The notes under the pieces were generated by a model. That model saw only the letters and a list, made by a program, of their open reading frames with translations. It was not told the DNA's origin and searched no databases. Shown here in pieces: positions 41,001 to 49,469 of a stretch of 64,000 nt of DNA (positions within the stretch are counted from its first letter, which is position 1; every line of letters starts with the position of its first letter). The DNA is taken from contig JAQMWT010000435.1 in assembly GCA_029834535.1 (NCBI GenBank), positions 62,001 to 126,000 of the forward strand, read 5' to 3'. The DNA is from Chrysophaeum taylorii. Taxonomy: Eukaryota; Sar; Pelagophyceae; Pelagomonadales; Pelagomonadaceae. Position numbers and translations under genes: made by a program.

Positions 41001-41107
41001 TGAAAACCACCGCTAGTCGCACAGCCGCCGAGGCCGCCGCCCAGATCTTGGCGGAGAAGCTCGCCGCCGAACAGGAGCTCCAAGAGCTCCATGATGATGA
41101 TGAATGA
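35057..41107 (+). CDS. STAND/NACHT-type P-loop NTPase, NPHP3-like, 2016 aa
   Basis: One 6 kb exon. Residues about 65-330: NTPase with Walker A GPAGCGKST (72-80), Walker B VLVVIDGLHRL (165-175) and the following STT sensor-like strand, laid out as in nephrocystin-3 and other NACHT/NWD proteins. A very acidic insert lies at about 515-580. Residues about 620-960 contain the winged-helix/helical part seen after NACHT domains, with AEELPWHLKHCRQWSSLCDTL and HELQAYWRLLAEG. No clear TPR array. The C-terminal half (about 1100-2016) has charged coiled coils (RVGKLRATYDKLVAERKAK; KYKEATELHASLEAQH) and an Asn-rich run. With DNAAF3 present in the same genome a ciliary role is attractive but is only inference; an apoptosis/immunity-type STAND switch is the alternative. 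Confidence 0.75.
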   Translation: MGDEETTNGSVAHQETSNALSSLERDLHQSFYASRLPRAWATFNHELLGNLDEFCSTLRACEEPVTPLSLIGPAGCGKSTLLSIWLQRRRQRLGRRPQELRIPEFCFVHVVGCTRQSVYVRELLTRLTTEIMDHFDLPRPRHFDPARLAWDLPRLLEIAGAKGRVLVVIDGLHRLRNDAGQINLKWLPTTFPANVHVVVSTTSLPPAAVDEIDRSVEGSHSVEYKIKKKMLSELERRHWRLLTMTSLSPTVRTSILDNFLTAKEAPICKSSEADNGDDFIFSLAEQLVANKKSEEAPDAPETATNAELQQLNLFEMQYQTLLAVPTNALTLATFLRALSCSAARGFDVWELIEGWLQKAAVTSATTDDVAAPLFEAVLVSWEVGHVAMEHKRAQARRFSMQAGPTLAAVAKTLQSRVDQGGDDFARAVNPISGDDDENTSITSLSNVSRARKDIRARVALEIAGSEDAIFRNTAEEAAARDVEQKIGGGAADNVETTQQSARQKQHPSCLATGDMDEKQDEDDEEYGEESFEEDYGEDFDAESGAFNEAPEQSDIEPLAPAADEKKSDLHEVTIVDPARLSPSEDERLTAKSETRSEEPSCSVAETSTMASSTLDDVPDYLLGGVDNVPGLGMLLGDGLAFLYVARYGLREDELMALLGELKADRKRERADDGNTINIEGREELDDLVDVAKVTNDSEDVLAAKELPRLLQALGVIRDESGVFVLPLESEALRTVVKRRYIDDGPLKRTKNPKTSKVPSPTRPRSSEETTTGGDRWHARLASFFARQIPSGRRAEELPWHLKHCRQWSSLCDTLANIPTFETMFHGSPQMRHELQAYWRLLAEGPLYLTRRAERKAAIVDTDLTPSQKLLEGLDVAHGLGQLESKARRERLANKSATFDVVDAYNKAIEAWFAAEHPTTHRLAEALGAIAEFMQEFDERIETPLFLRGAVNWAKLADLGVVDPERPRLSIPASPTTVRVSATAPPTSPQSDAQISAAAEDHDVGATTGYEPPRAGGVVSMSELLANVRGADGLHASAAQPCANQEKKQLSRATTTIAAIGVGNLYCYQRWMWVQFPWLALARATATSWTIGQRYAPKELASNTVVESDRNNKKNNNNNKPEYEPVLLNTAPATRALQAASSAVVNCASGPRRYWDVKRCDPSAAPVATVSEKRLRSRIFAGTSRSVNMELLKRDAETVALQGPQLEDAALEASEALKASISKASPADRKALRLRRVAARLPPRRMRWKPTATAMPRSASIDAFDPARHPDVDGGCGPFSASSIRSQRHGTRFPSAEALHATALLKRNAKCDAYSAMAATRFGGTTEPKELKQVLAVRELDRVESSIASHSRDLGYLPAHSAIFPASQHEKTVAGANARVGKLRATYDKLVAERKAKTKARRATESEIAARETVDAHCASLLRRGEATLGVLDARLVAIRCALAESAALGSFYGDIAAVGEAASPARASSRLEIVEQQVELARVQATDLLKKRRELVDSSEATRAADLPYLRREKKKWAAMREVARLRLRLVRASLNSLHPKEVDETFLTAAPEPPAQTMTTTPADYFGGRAAMWGRTRDEPRRPATASREDDDGEDVVIWPPPDNEDEALLEELVLASGASEPKDIAAKYKEATELHASLEAQHRRDATRLAQLKTVFGIMTSEFKAMKIAGVSRHACSTAGDTTTIAALRTAQVDERDMVEDPQAATRRVDALLFRAEIRLHQTQRQAEQLALFVARACSGVLHVARLVRVHTSAHNPVLPSLEIDPDLVRAVECQGADKPLPSGEAIFRLLRGCEDTLVFVASQLPQQQRPTPSEQRPRRRLTKKVDDNAFFVTPEARCRATLVNQLDDADLAQHSHVTPGARVPTGPERDEHFVQVSQDLEARDADLDAREAQVVPEPNEKDADFFIQESLQTPAAVAALRHANALSKLKQGDRAPLGLAIHHATILVPKTTTSPRAKLDQTARPGKAYSEQVPDRGHMKTTASRTAAEAAAQILAEKLAAEQELQELHDDDE

Positions 41108-41581
41108 CGCGTCGTACGCAAATTAGGGTAATAATCATTGTATTAGTTACTAAAAAAAATCGTGGCCGAGGTCGAACTGGTCAGGAGAGAGAGCGACCTC
41201 GGACGTGTACACGACGAACGGCAGGAGCCGCGGAGGAGGCGAGCCAACAAGAGCTAGCCACACAGTGTGGCCGTCGAGCGCCGCTTGGGTCATTACACCC
41301 TATAATGGAGTGTCTGGTGGTGCCAGCGGTACGAGGAGCGAGCGACATAAGAAGTAATATCGGATGATGATGATGATTGGGGCTTGTTTCTTGCTCGTTG
41401 GACGGATTTGACGGTTTCCGTGGTGGTGGGTCTTGCGACCTCGCGATCCATCTTTGAGAGAGCTACGAGCCGCCGCAGCATCCCAGACGTCGAGGTCTCG
41501 ACGCGGGGCGCGACGAAGAGTAAGAAGAGAGGTGGTCTTTCCACCCTCACATCATCATCATCATCATCATCATCGTCGTCG
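41108..41581. other. Intergenic between convergent genes
   Basis: 474 nt. A TCA/TCG trinucleotide run at about 41548-41583 runs into the end of the subtilase gene. Nothing else seen. Confidence 0.5.
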
Positions 41582-44500
41582 TCAGACGAGGGGTCGCTCC
41601 CACGTGGAGTTGCCATCCGCCTGGTTGACGTAGAAGACGTTTCCGGTTTCGTCGTCGTGGTAGACATCCCATCCTTCGGGAAGACGTTGGCTGATTCTCG
41701 GCGGTTTTTCCGAGGGCCTCGGAGCGAGGACGAGGACGTCGCTCGCGTCGCTCGTGATGCGGGGGACGCGTCTCGAGGAGGCCTTGTAGAGGCGGTCCTC
41801 GTGTTTCCGAACTTTTCGCGAAAAGCCGACGACGCAGGCCGCCAATATTAAGGCGAGGACGAGGGGCACGAGGATCGCGGCCGCGACGACGCCCGGGCTA
41901 GTCTCACTCTTTTTTTTCTTCGAAGACCCGCTGCCTGCTGCTGCTGCTGCTGCGTCGTCGTCGGCGCGGGAGATGGGATCCTCGATGCGGTCTCGCTCGT
42001 CCTCCGACGGCTCGCACGAGGCGAAGTTTGCCTCGTCGGCGGAAGCCGCGGTGGTCTGGCAGAGCGCGGCGGTAGTGCAGACGTCGAGGTCGGAGACCGC
42101 GTAGCAAGCGGCGGCGGCGGCGGCACCTTGGTCGGTAGGCGTGGTGACGGAATCGACGGAAAACGTCCAGCGGCGCTCGTCGTAGGCGACGACCGAGACG
42201 GCGTCGCAGGCCGCGGCGTCGGCGCCCAAGTCTATCTCGAAGACCGTATCGGTGGCGGCGACGACCGAGGCGGCGGCGAGGGTGGATCCGCCGCCGCCGC
42301 CGTCGTCGCAGGTCGCAATCAGCGTGGTCCAGGTGGTCGCGTTGACGTTGGCCGCGCCGGGGCCCGCCCCGACCGTAAAGCCCTCGCCTCGGACGACCAT
42401 CCGCGAGAAGTCCGCGCCGCCTCGTTCCGCCGACGAGACGGAGGGAGCGTGGTCGGGGTAGAGAGCAGGCGTGCGCACGAAGGGTCCCGTCGCGACCAAA
42501 GAAAAGGGTTGCGCGCCGTAGGTCGCCGCGATTGCCGTCGCGGTGACGCGAGCGACGTAAACCTCGCCTCGGGCGACGCCGTCGATTACGACGCGCTCGA
42601 CGGTGTTGACGTCGTCCGGCGCGCCTTTGGCGTTGGGGTAGAAGGTCGCGCCGTCGGACCGCGCGACGACGAGGTCGAGGTCGTTGACGAGCGCGGAGGT
42701 CGCGCCGACGATGCCCGGGGGGTCGTGCCACGCCAAGACAACCCGGAGTTGTTGTTCCGTAGTAGTAGTGGACTCCTCGACGACGAAAAAAGGACCGATC
42801 TCGAAGGTATATTCGTAGGTTTCGGAGGTGGTGCTGATCGAGGGCATCGCGGCGAAGTCGCCGTCGACGAAGAGCGTCGCGCCGGTAGGGTTGATCGCGT
42901 CGTCGACGACCACGAGGCCGAAGCCCTGGTCCTGATTCGGAAAGGCGACGCCCTGGCGGTTCGCTTCGGTTCCCGGGAGGTACCGGGCCGAGGCGACGAG
43001 GAGGGCCTTGAGGGCCGCGCCCATCGGCGCGAAGCCGTCGCCTCGGGCCGTCGTCAAAACCCCCGTGCAGCACCCCGAGCAGTCGCACCCATAAGTTCCC
43101 TCGAGGACCGCGCACGAATAGCCGTAGTTGTTCCAAAAATCGCACGTTCGACGAAAACACGTCGGCTGGCACTCGTAGACGACGCCGTCGTCCTCGCCGG
43201 TCGCGCCCTCGCGACTCGTCGTGCGGTAGCCCGTCGGGTACAAGCCTTCCACAAAGTACTGGAGTAGGAGGGCGCTGGTCCCCGCGAGCACGGGGGTCGC
43301 CATCGAGGTCCCGCTGAGCCGCGCCGCCGCGCAGTGATCGGGCGTCGGCGTCGCTAAGCTGTTGGCAGAGACGACGCTGTCGCCCGGACCGACGAGGTCG
43401 GGCTTGATGCGGCCGTCGAAGGCGGGGCCGCGGCTCGAAAACGAGGCCAGATCGATATCGGCGCCGTCGTCTCCGTCGTCGTCGATCCCCGTGAAGGTCG
43501 ACTGGACGTTCTCGGTCGCGCCTACCGCGATTCCGTTCTTCGACGTGGCCGGCGACCCGAGGGTCGCGGGATCCGGACCCGAGTTCCCTGCCGCGATAAA
43601 CACGAGGTAGTCCTGATTCTCCCAGGAAAAGCTGTCGATCGACTGGTCGTTCGTCAGATACGAATTGACGTTGGCGCCCCACGAGTTGGAGTGGATCTTC
43701 GCGCCGACCGAATACGCGTCGCCTAAGATCGTGTCGTCGATCGCCGCCGGAACCCGCAAAAACGACTCGTCGGGCCGGCCGATGTCGTAGAACGCGAGTT
43801 TTGCATGCGGAGCCATGCCGTCGTTGACGTAGTAGTCGGCGCCGCCGATGTTATCGATGCTTTGACCCTCGGCGTGCCCGGCGATCGTGCCCGTCACGTG
43901 CGTTCCGTGACCTCCCGTCTCGCCCTCGCCCGTATCCGCCGACCCCACGTACTGTCGTATTTTCCGATGCCTCGTCGATTCGAAGGTCGATGCAGCGTCG
44001 AAGTTCACGGGGACATCCGGATCGTAGAAGAAGCAGGACTCGTAGTCGAGCCCCGAGTCCGCGCATCCGACGACGATATTCTCGCCGAGCAGCCCGTCGC
44101 GGTCGTACAACGGCGTCGATTCTAGTCTTGCGTCGTCGCTCTGGACGATCCACCGCGCCTCGTAGTTTAGTCTTTCGTGCCGCGGTTGCGAACCGACGCG
44201 CGTCACGTTCGGAGACGCGGCGAGCACCCTCGCCGGCGCGAGCGGATCCCGCGCGAAACGCGCGATCGCCCGCCCCGACGCGTGCGCGTCGATATCGAAC
44301 GCGCCCAACGCCTCGAGCCGCTCGCGCATAACAAAGGGGTCACCAAAAAAGTCCACCGTCACTTCGTTCTCTCTCGAGAACAGCGACGACCTCTCTATCC
44401 TGAACTCGGGCGCGAGCGGCGTGACCGATTTGACGCCATCGCGTTCCGCGAGATCCGCCGCATCGCTCGCCGACCCAAAAAACTCCGTCACGTACGACCC

Positions 44501-44728
44501 GCCCACCCGCGCCAGCCCCCTCGTCGGCGGCGAGATGAACCTGCTGCTCCCACTGTACTCCACGAGCCACACGCTCGCCTCCCCACTTGCGACGAGATCT
44601 TCGCGGTGTTCCGAGGTGCGCGCAGCGAACGACGGGCCGCTCGACCGCCGGGTTCCGAACGTCGCATCGAACAACGACCTCTCCGACGACACCACCACCA
44701 CCACGAACAACACCACCACAACCTTGCG

Positions 44729-44758
<30 letters not shown>
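41582..44758 (-). CDS. membrane-anchored subtilisin-like serine protease with cytosolic WW domain
   Basis: 1058 residues, one exon. Ten Met codons, a (ATG)10 microsatellite, precede a signal peptide (RKVVVVLFVVVVVSS). The S8 domain has Asp234 (GCADSGLDY), His284 (GGHGTHVTG), oxyanion Asn392 (AAGNSGPD) and Ser485 (LSGTSMATP), so it looks active. The D-site block DSGLDYESCFFYD, a long prodomain and a jelly-roll-like region after the catalytic Ser recall the Kp43-type subtilases. A Cys-rich insert sits at about 520-560. Near residue 965 is one transmembrane helix (AAILVPLVLALILAACVVGF). The last 35 residues are a WW domain (LPEGWDVYHDDETGNVFYVN, then ...STWERP). Predicted topology: protease outside or in the lumen, WW inside binding Pro-rich proteins. 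Divergent from Ycf34, 175 nt between starts. Confidence 0.9.
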
Positions 44759-44759
<1 letters not shown>

Positions 44760-44933
44760 GGAAGGAATACATTGTGTGGTTCATCTCATAACATTTTTTT
44801 GTCTTGTGCCAGGGGTGGACGGACGGACGGACTCTCTCTCTCTGTGTCAACAACGGCTTTACCATATTGTTATTATTGTTCTTACTGCTTGGAGAGAGAA
44901 AGAGCAACAACGGATAGTTTTTCGAAAAACGAG
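44759..44933. promoter_or_regulatory. divergent promoter interval, subtilase / Ycf34
   Basis: 175 nt shared by two genes that start in opposite directions. Contains (GGAC)n near 44817 and TCTC tracts. No TATA box stands out. Confidence 0.45.
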
Positions 44934-45425
44934 ATGCGCCAGCTGGTGGTGGTGGTCACAACAATCTACTACTACGCGCTGATTTTTTTTGCGGGCGCCG
45001 TCGCCGCCTTGGTTGTGGTGGTGCCTCCGAAGGGTGTGGGGCGCCAGCGACGACGGGTGGTGGACATGTGCATCTGCGTCGACTGCAAACTCGTGGACCG
45101 GTGCACGGCTTACCACGTAATAGAAGCCAAGCACGGCCAGCCCCATCTCTCGCAGGTGTGTTTTTAAACGTCCAACACACCATTTATCCAATCTCGCATA
45201 ATCATCAAACCACCACGGCGCTGGGCGCAGGCTCCCGACTTCACGCCGCGCGCGAAAAACCCCACGGTCGCGATCATCGTCTCCAACAAAACCGGCACCA
45301 CCGAGGCCGAGCTCGACGTGACGGCCTGCGCCGATTTTGTCGAGGAGAAGGGCCGGTGGAGACGCATGATGCCGCCCGGAACGCTAGTCAAGGCGGGATT
45401 CGACGCCGACTTCGTGCCTACTTAA
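44934..45425 (+). CDS. ycf34: nucleus-encoded Ycf34, plastid iron-sulfur protein
   Basis: Two exons, 44934-45155 and 45231-45425, with a 75 nt intron; product 138 residues. Residues from about 45 match Ycf34: MCICVDCKLVDRCTAYHVIE, then KHGQPHL, APDFTP, and the C-terminal CADFVEEKGRWRRMMPPGTL...FVPT. The four cysteines (46, 48, 51, 57) are those expected to bind the Fe-S cluster. Ycf34 is a plastid gene in red algae and a cyanobacterial gene, linked to photosynthetic electron transport in Synechocystis. Here it has an intron and an N-terminal extension with a hydrophobic signal-like helix (VVVVTTIYYYALIFFAGAVA) followed by basic residues, as for import into a complex plastid. The frame is open further upstream, but into the subtilase gene, so the ATG before the hydrophobic stretch is the likely start. 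Confidence 0.9.
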
Positions 45426-46345
45426 TTAACAACGTCAGCACGAAGCGAGCGTCGCGCGATGGCGACTTCAGTTTTGATTGGGAGGAGGGCACACGGAGCG
45501 CCGTCGGCAGGGCGAGGGGTTTCGAACCGGAGCGCGTCTTTTTCACGACGACGTAAGATAGCGGCGAGATCCTCGCGAACGCGAGCCTGGTCGGAGGGCG
45601 GGAGCGAGGCGATGTACGATTTCGAAAGAGCGCGGTCGATGATCTCGTCGCGCGTCGTTAGCACGTGGTGGTCGAAAAAGTGTCGGTCGACGTTGGCGGG
45701 AAAGATATCGATCGCCTCGTCAAAAGCCTCCCGCCACACGCCTTTGCGGTACTGGGGGACGTCGCCACGGGTCCCCTCATCGTAGGCCTCGTAGCACGCC
45801 CTTATCTCGGCCACCCAGTCATAGTCCGCGTCCTCGAGGTTCCAGGCGAGGGCGAGCGTCGCGCCCGGAGCGAGGACGCGTCCCATCTCGCGCAGCGACG
45901 CGATATTGGCGAACCAATGAAAGGCCTGACCCACGCAGATGAGGTCGAACGTACTATCGGGGAAGGGGAGCGCGTCGGCGCGGGCGTCGATCGACGTCAC
46001 CTCCGGCACGCTCTTCGCGAACGCCGCGCGCATCTCGGCGACGGGCTCGCACGCTGTCGCGCGACACCCCGCGTCGACGAGGCACCGCGTCAGTTTACCC
46101 GTTCCGCTCGCGACCTCGAGCACGCGGAGATCCCCGACTGAACTCGCGCCGCGGTTCCTTAGTGCGGTGCCGAGGAAGAACTCGACCGCCTCTGCTGGAT
46201 AAGACGGTCGCACGCGCTCGTATCGATCCGCGTCGGCGGCGAACCCTACGGACGCGACGCTGTGAATGCGCCGAACCGTGTCCCCGGTGATGAACCAACT
46301 CGTCCTTCTTCCGCCGACGCGCGCACCCATTGCGCACCAGCTCAT
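45422..46345 (-). CDS. class I SAM-dependent methyltransferase
   Basis: 307 residues. Rossmann methyltransferase fold with motif I VLEVASGTGK (75-84), an acidic residue at the end of strand 2 (ACEPVAEM), motif II/III DALPFPDSTFDLICVGQAFH and motif V-like REMGRVLAPGATLALAWN. The AFHW after the motif is typical of the trans-aconitate/ubiE-like Methyltransf_11 group. The preceding RYERVRPSYP block is the usual substrate-side N-terminus of this group. Substrate unknown. An alternative ATG is five codons downstream. Its stop codon overlaps that of Ycf34 on the other strand. Confidence 0.88.
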   Translation of the reverse strand: MSWCAMGARVGGRRTSWFITGDTVRRIHSVASVGFAADADRYERVRPSYPAEAVEFFLGTALRNRGASSVGDLRVLEVASGTGKLTRCLVDAGCRATACEPVAEMRAAFAKSVPEVTSIDARADALPFPDSTFDLICVGQAFHWFANIASLREMGRVLAPGATLALAWNLEDADYDWVAEIRACYEAYDEGTRGDVPQYRKGVWREAFDEAIDIFPANVDRHFFDHHVLTTRDEIIDRALSKSYIASLPPSDQARVREDLAAILRRREKDALRFETPRPADGAPCALLPIKTEVAIARRSLRADVVN

Positions 46346-46389
46346 TGATAGGGTCAGCGAATAAGAAGGCGCTGCTTTTTTACTGGTAG

Positions 46390-46467
46390 TGTGAGGAAGC
46401 TATGACACTTACCCCTGCTTCATGCTCCCCATTTTATAGTTCTCACATCCCCATTTCAGTTCTCAAG
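46390..46467 (+). repeat. 5' LTR of Copia 1
   Basis: About 78 bp, TGTGAGGAAGCTATGACACT onward; direct partner at 51092-51166. Ends are short inverted repeats TGTGAG/CTCACA, better kept in the 3' copy. Preceded by GGTAG. Confidence 0.82.
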
Positions 46468-47689
46468 TGGTACCAGCTGCTCGTTCACGATCGAGCCTGT
46501 GCTTGACTTCGTGGCGACTCCTCCTCGGCTTCAGTTCATTGCTACGTGTTCGGTTCGTTTCGTCTACCATGTCCTCGATCGAAATTAAAGAGAGCAAGCT
46601 TTCGCAAAACCTTGATGCCTTCAGCGGTGAGCGACATTTTTTTTTTTCACCCATGGCCACGTCGTCTCGCGAACATGATCATCTCTACCGGCGATCACAT
46701 TATCTCGACCAACGATCCTTGGACTAGCATCTCAGCATCTCGCTGCTCTGAAGAAGAATCTTTCTCAGCATCTCGCTGCTCTGTGAAGGCGAATTTCGCG
46801 TCAAGCAACAACGTTGATATCCATGAAAACCGCGACATGAACTTCACGAGACTTTACAAGCGCATTACCGATGTCTACATGGGCCGTGGGGGTCGCGTAG
46901 CGAACTTCCTCAACAAGTTCATCACCGGAGTTCAAGTTGCTCGGCATTGTACCTGATCCGACGCACCCTCCCTCGAGTGTGTCCTCGCATTTGACTACGT
47001 GCATCGTGCTTCAAGCCTTACTGGCTTTGTTTTATCGTCTCGCGTTTCGTACCGACGACTGTGGTTGTACCCTTGAGAAGCTCAACAACAATCAATTTAG
47101 ATGGCATGCACAACCACTTCCGCCGCGCTATCCGCCGCGTCGTCAGCGACGACTTCAGACTCTTCCAACTGACCTACCCTAGATATTCGCTCCCCTTTCC
47201 CAAAAACCTGGCTCTACTCGATTCCGACGCACTACCCAATGTCCTTTTGGCGGCTGCAAGGATCACGTTAAGGGGGACTGCCGAAAGTTTCAAAGTTCCT
47301 AGCTATTCCACGACAACGCGCTACCCACCATCGCCCTTCTTCTCAGCTCATTCGCAACACTCCCAATGACTCCAACAACACCCAACAACACCAACCCACC
47401 AAAACCAACACCAGTAACACTGCGTTTTCTGCTCCTATGCCTACTCCAACCTTGACTGATTCTAGTTCCACTCCGCCGCTTTTCTTAATACCACCACCTA
47501 TTACACATCTTTGCACCTTTCTGCCAATTAAGATAATTCCAAGTCAGCGCGTGTACCGCCGATTTTCTGACGCAAGCACATCTACAACCCCATCCCACGG
47601 AAGCCCCTCGTTTTTGTGAAGGAAAAGTGTTTTTGTGGAAGCCCCTCGTTTTTGTTTTTAGCTCCCATTGCACAGACGCCCTTCGTTCT

Positions 47690-47930
47690 TTATTTTCCGC
47701 TATTCGTTGCTCCACCCCTCGTTCTGTATTTTCACCTCGTCGTTGCTCCCCTCCTCGTTGTCTTTTCACCTCGTCGTTGCTCCCCTCCTCGTTCTGTATT
47801 TCGCCTATTCATTGCTCCACTACTCCCCGTTGTGCATTTTCAGCTATTCGTTGATCCACTCCCCGTTCTACTAACTAACTAACTACGTTCTACATTTTCT
47901 GCTATTCGTTGATCCACTCCTCGTTGTGCT
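47690..47930 (+). repeat. minisatellite inside Copia 1
   Basis: Imperfect tandem units of roughly 30-35 bp around CACCTCGTCGTTGCTCCCCT and CTATTCGTTGATCCACTCC. It replaces the part where gag/protease would be expected. Two smaller repeat patches are at 49070-49175 (AAAGTCGAGCCAA units) and 49250-49325 (GATTCTGTGTC units). Confidence 0.8.
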
Positions 47931-49469
47931 TGTCGGTTTTGGTAAAACCAGCGAATCACGTTCCATCGCGCATTTCACCTGCCACAACTAAACTGTGCCT
48001 GTCAATTTTTCGCGTGCGCAGCTTTCGTGCTTCCTATGTGGTTGGATCGCTCATCTTCGGGATCCTGGACAGACGCTTTTTTGCTGTGTGATTTGTGGTT
48101 CTCCTTCGCGCACTCTCGCCTTTTCGCCGCTTTTCTGACCTTTAAAATCCCGTTTTGCTATCGCAGTGAATTCCGTGCTCAGCACCCGCGACGCTATCTG
48201 CAATGTTCTTACGTCTGCGACACTATCTGCAACGTTCTTACGTGCCACAACTGTTTTGCCACTATCGCCACCTTCTACCGCAGCCTATTCGAGTATGACG
48301 AGCAAAGCTCGCCGCTTGCTCCTCCAACGTTGGCCCATATGGCAACTTCGTTCTTGCGAATGCGAAAGCGGGCCACTTTCTTATCTGCCACAGCAGGCTG
48401 GCATACAGCAGCCTGGTATACCCGTGTTCTTTCCTTACACTGCTGGCGCGTCCGAAGTCTTCCATATTCGCGTACAGGACGCGGTCGTGCCCATGGCAAC
48501 TTGCTCGCACCACAACAACCAAACACCCACGTTCGCATCAAACCTGTTTACGCCTGTTTTTGCTTCTGTCGACTCCGACCATCGTCATAACCTGGTCACC
48601 ATGCACCATGCAACATATCTGCCCAAAGGCCACGTTCAACATCAGACGTCTGGTACACTGCCATCATATATACCAGCCTGTGTTCCCGCTATCTTTGCCC
48701 CGCTGCGATTCTCAGTGGCACCAATCGTCTAACGCACGTCATCCCAAGCACTTTTGTCGCTATTGTTCGTCAGACCTCGATTTTGCTGACAGTTTCGCTT
48801 ATCAGATTTCCTTCAATGTCAACCACCGAAGGAACTTCAACGTTGTTCTGACTCGAATCACGCTTCCCAGCTCTCGTTTACTGTTGCCCCCTTGTCACCT
48901 GTTCCTGCTGTTGCCCGATTGTCACCTGTTCTTCCACTGTTGCCCCCTACTCCCCTGTGTTTGATGAGAATGCGCCGGTTTCACTGGGACTGATCACCCC
49001 ATCACGTGAACCGACCATTCTACGAGCTCATGAACTCCGCCGAACCAAAGAGAGAAAACAACAAAACGTGCACAACAAAGTCGAGCCAACCAGAGCCGAC
49101 AAAGCAACAAGCATCGAAAACAAAAAGCATGCAAAACAAAGTCGAGCCAAACGGAGCCGACCGCGCAAAGTCGACAAAAAGCGCACATTATTCAGAAACA
49201 AATGGAGAACCAACTCAAACCCACAATACTGGCGTTTTACCACGCACTGTTGATTCTGTGTCATCTCATGTCGATTCTGTGTCATCTTGTCATTCCCTTC
49301 GATTCTGTGTCCTCTTGTCATTCCCTGTACGTTAATTATTCTAGCTTTCGTTTGTTAGTTCATTATGTCTTCCTTCCCCTCTCCAAATCCTGCACGTCGG
49401 TTACAAGCCATTGCCAAAGAATATCATTCCCTCGGTCATTGTTCGCGTTCCTTCTACTTTTTCTGGCAC

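Noticed and set aside
42128-43267. Long plus-strand frame opposite the subtilase
   Set aside because: Result of high GC codon bias on the opposite strand; the minus strand has full S8 catalytic motifs.
47437-48732. Short plus-strand frames between gag and RT of Copia 1 as host genes
   Set aside because: They consist of minisatellite and decayed Copia sequence between the element's LTRs.
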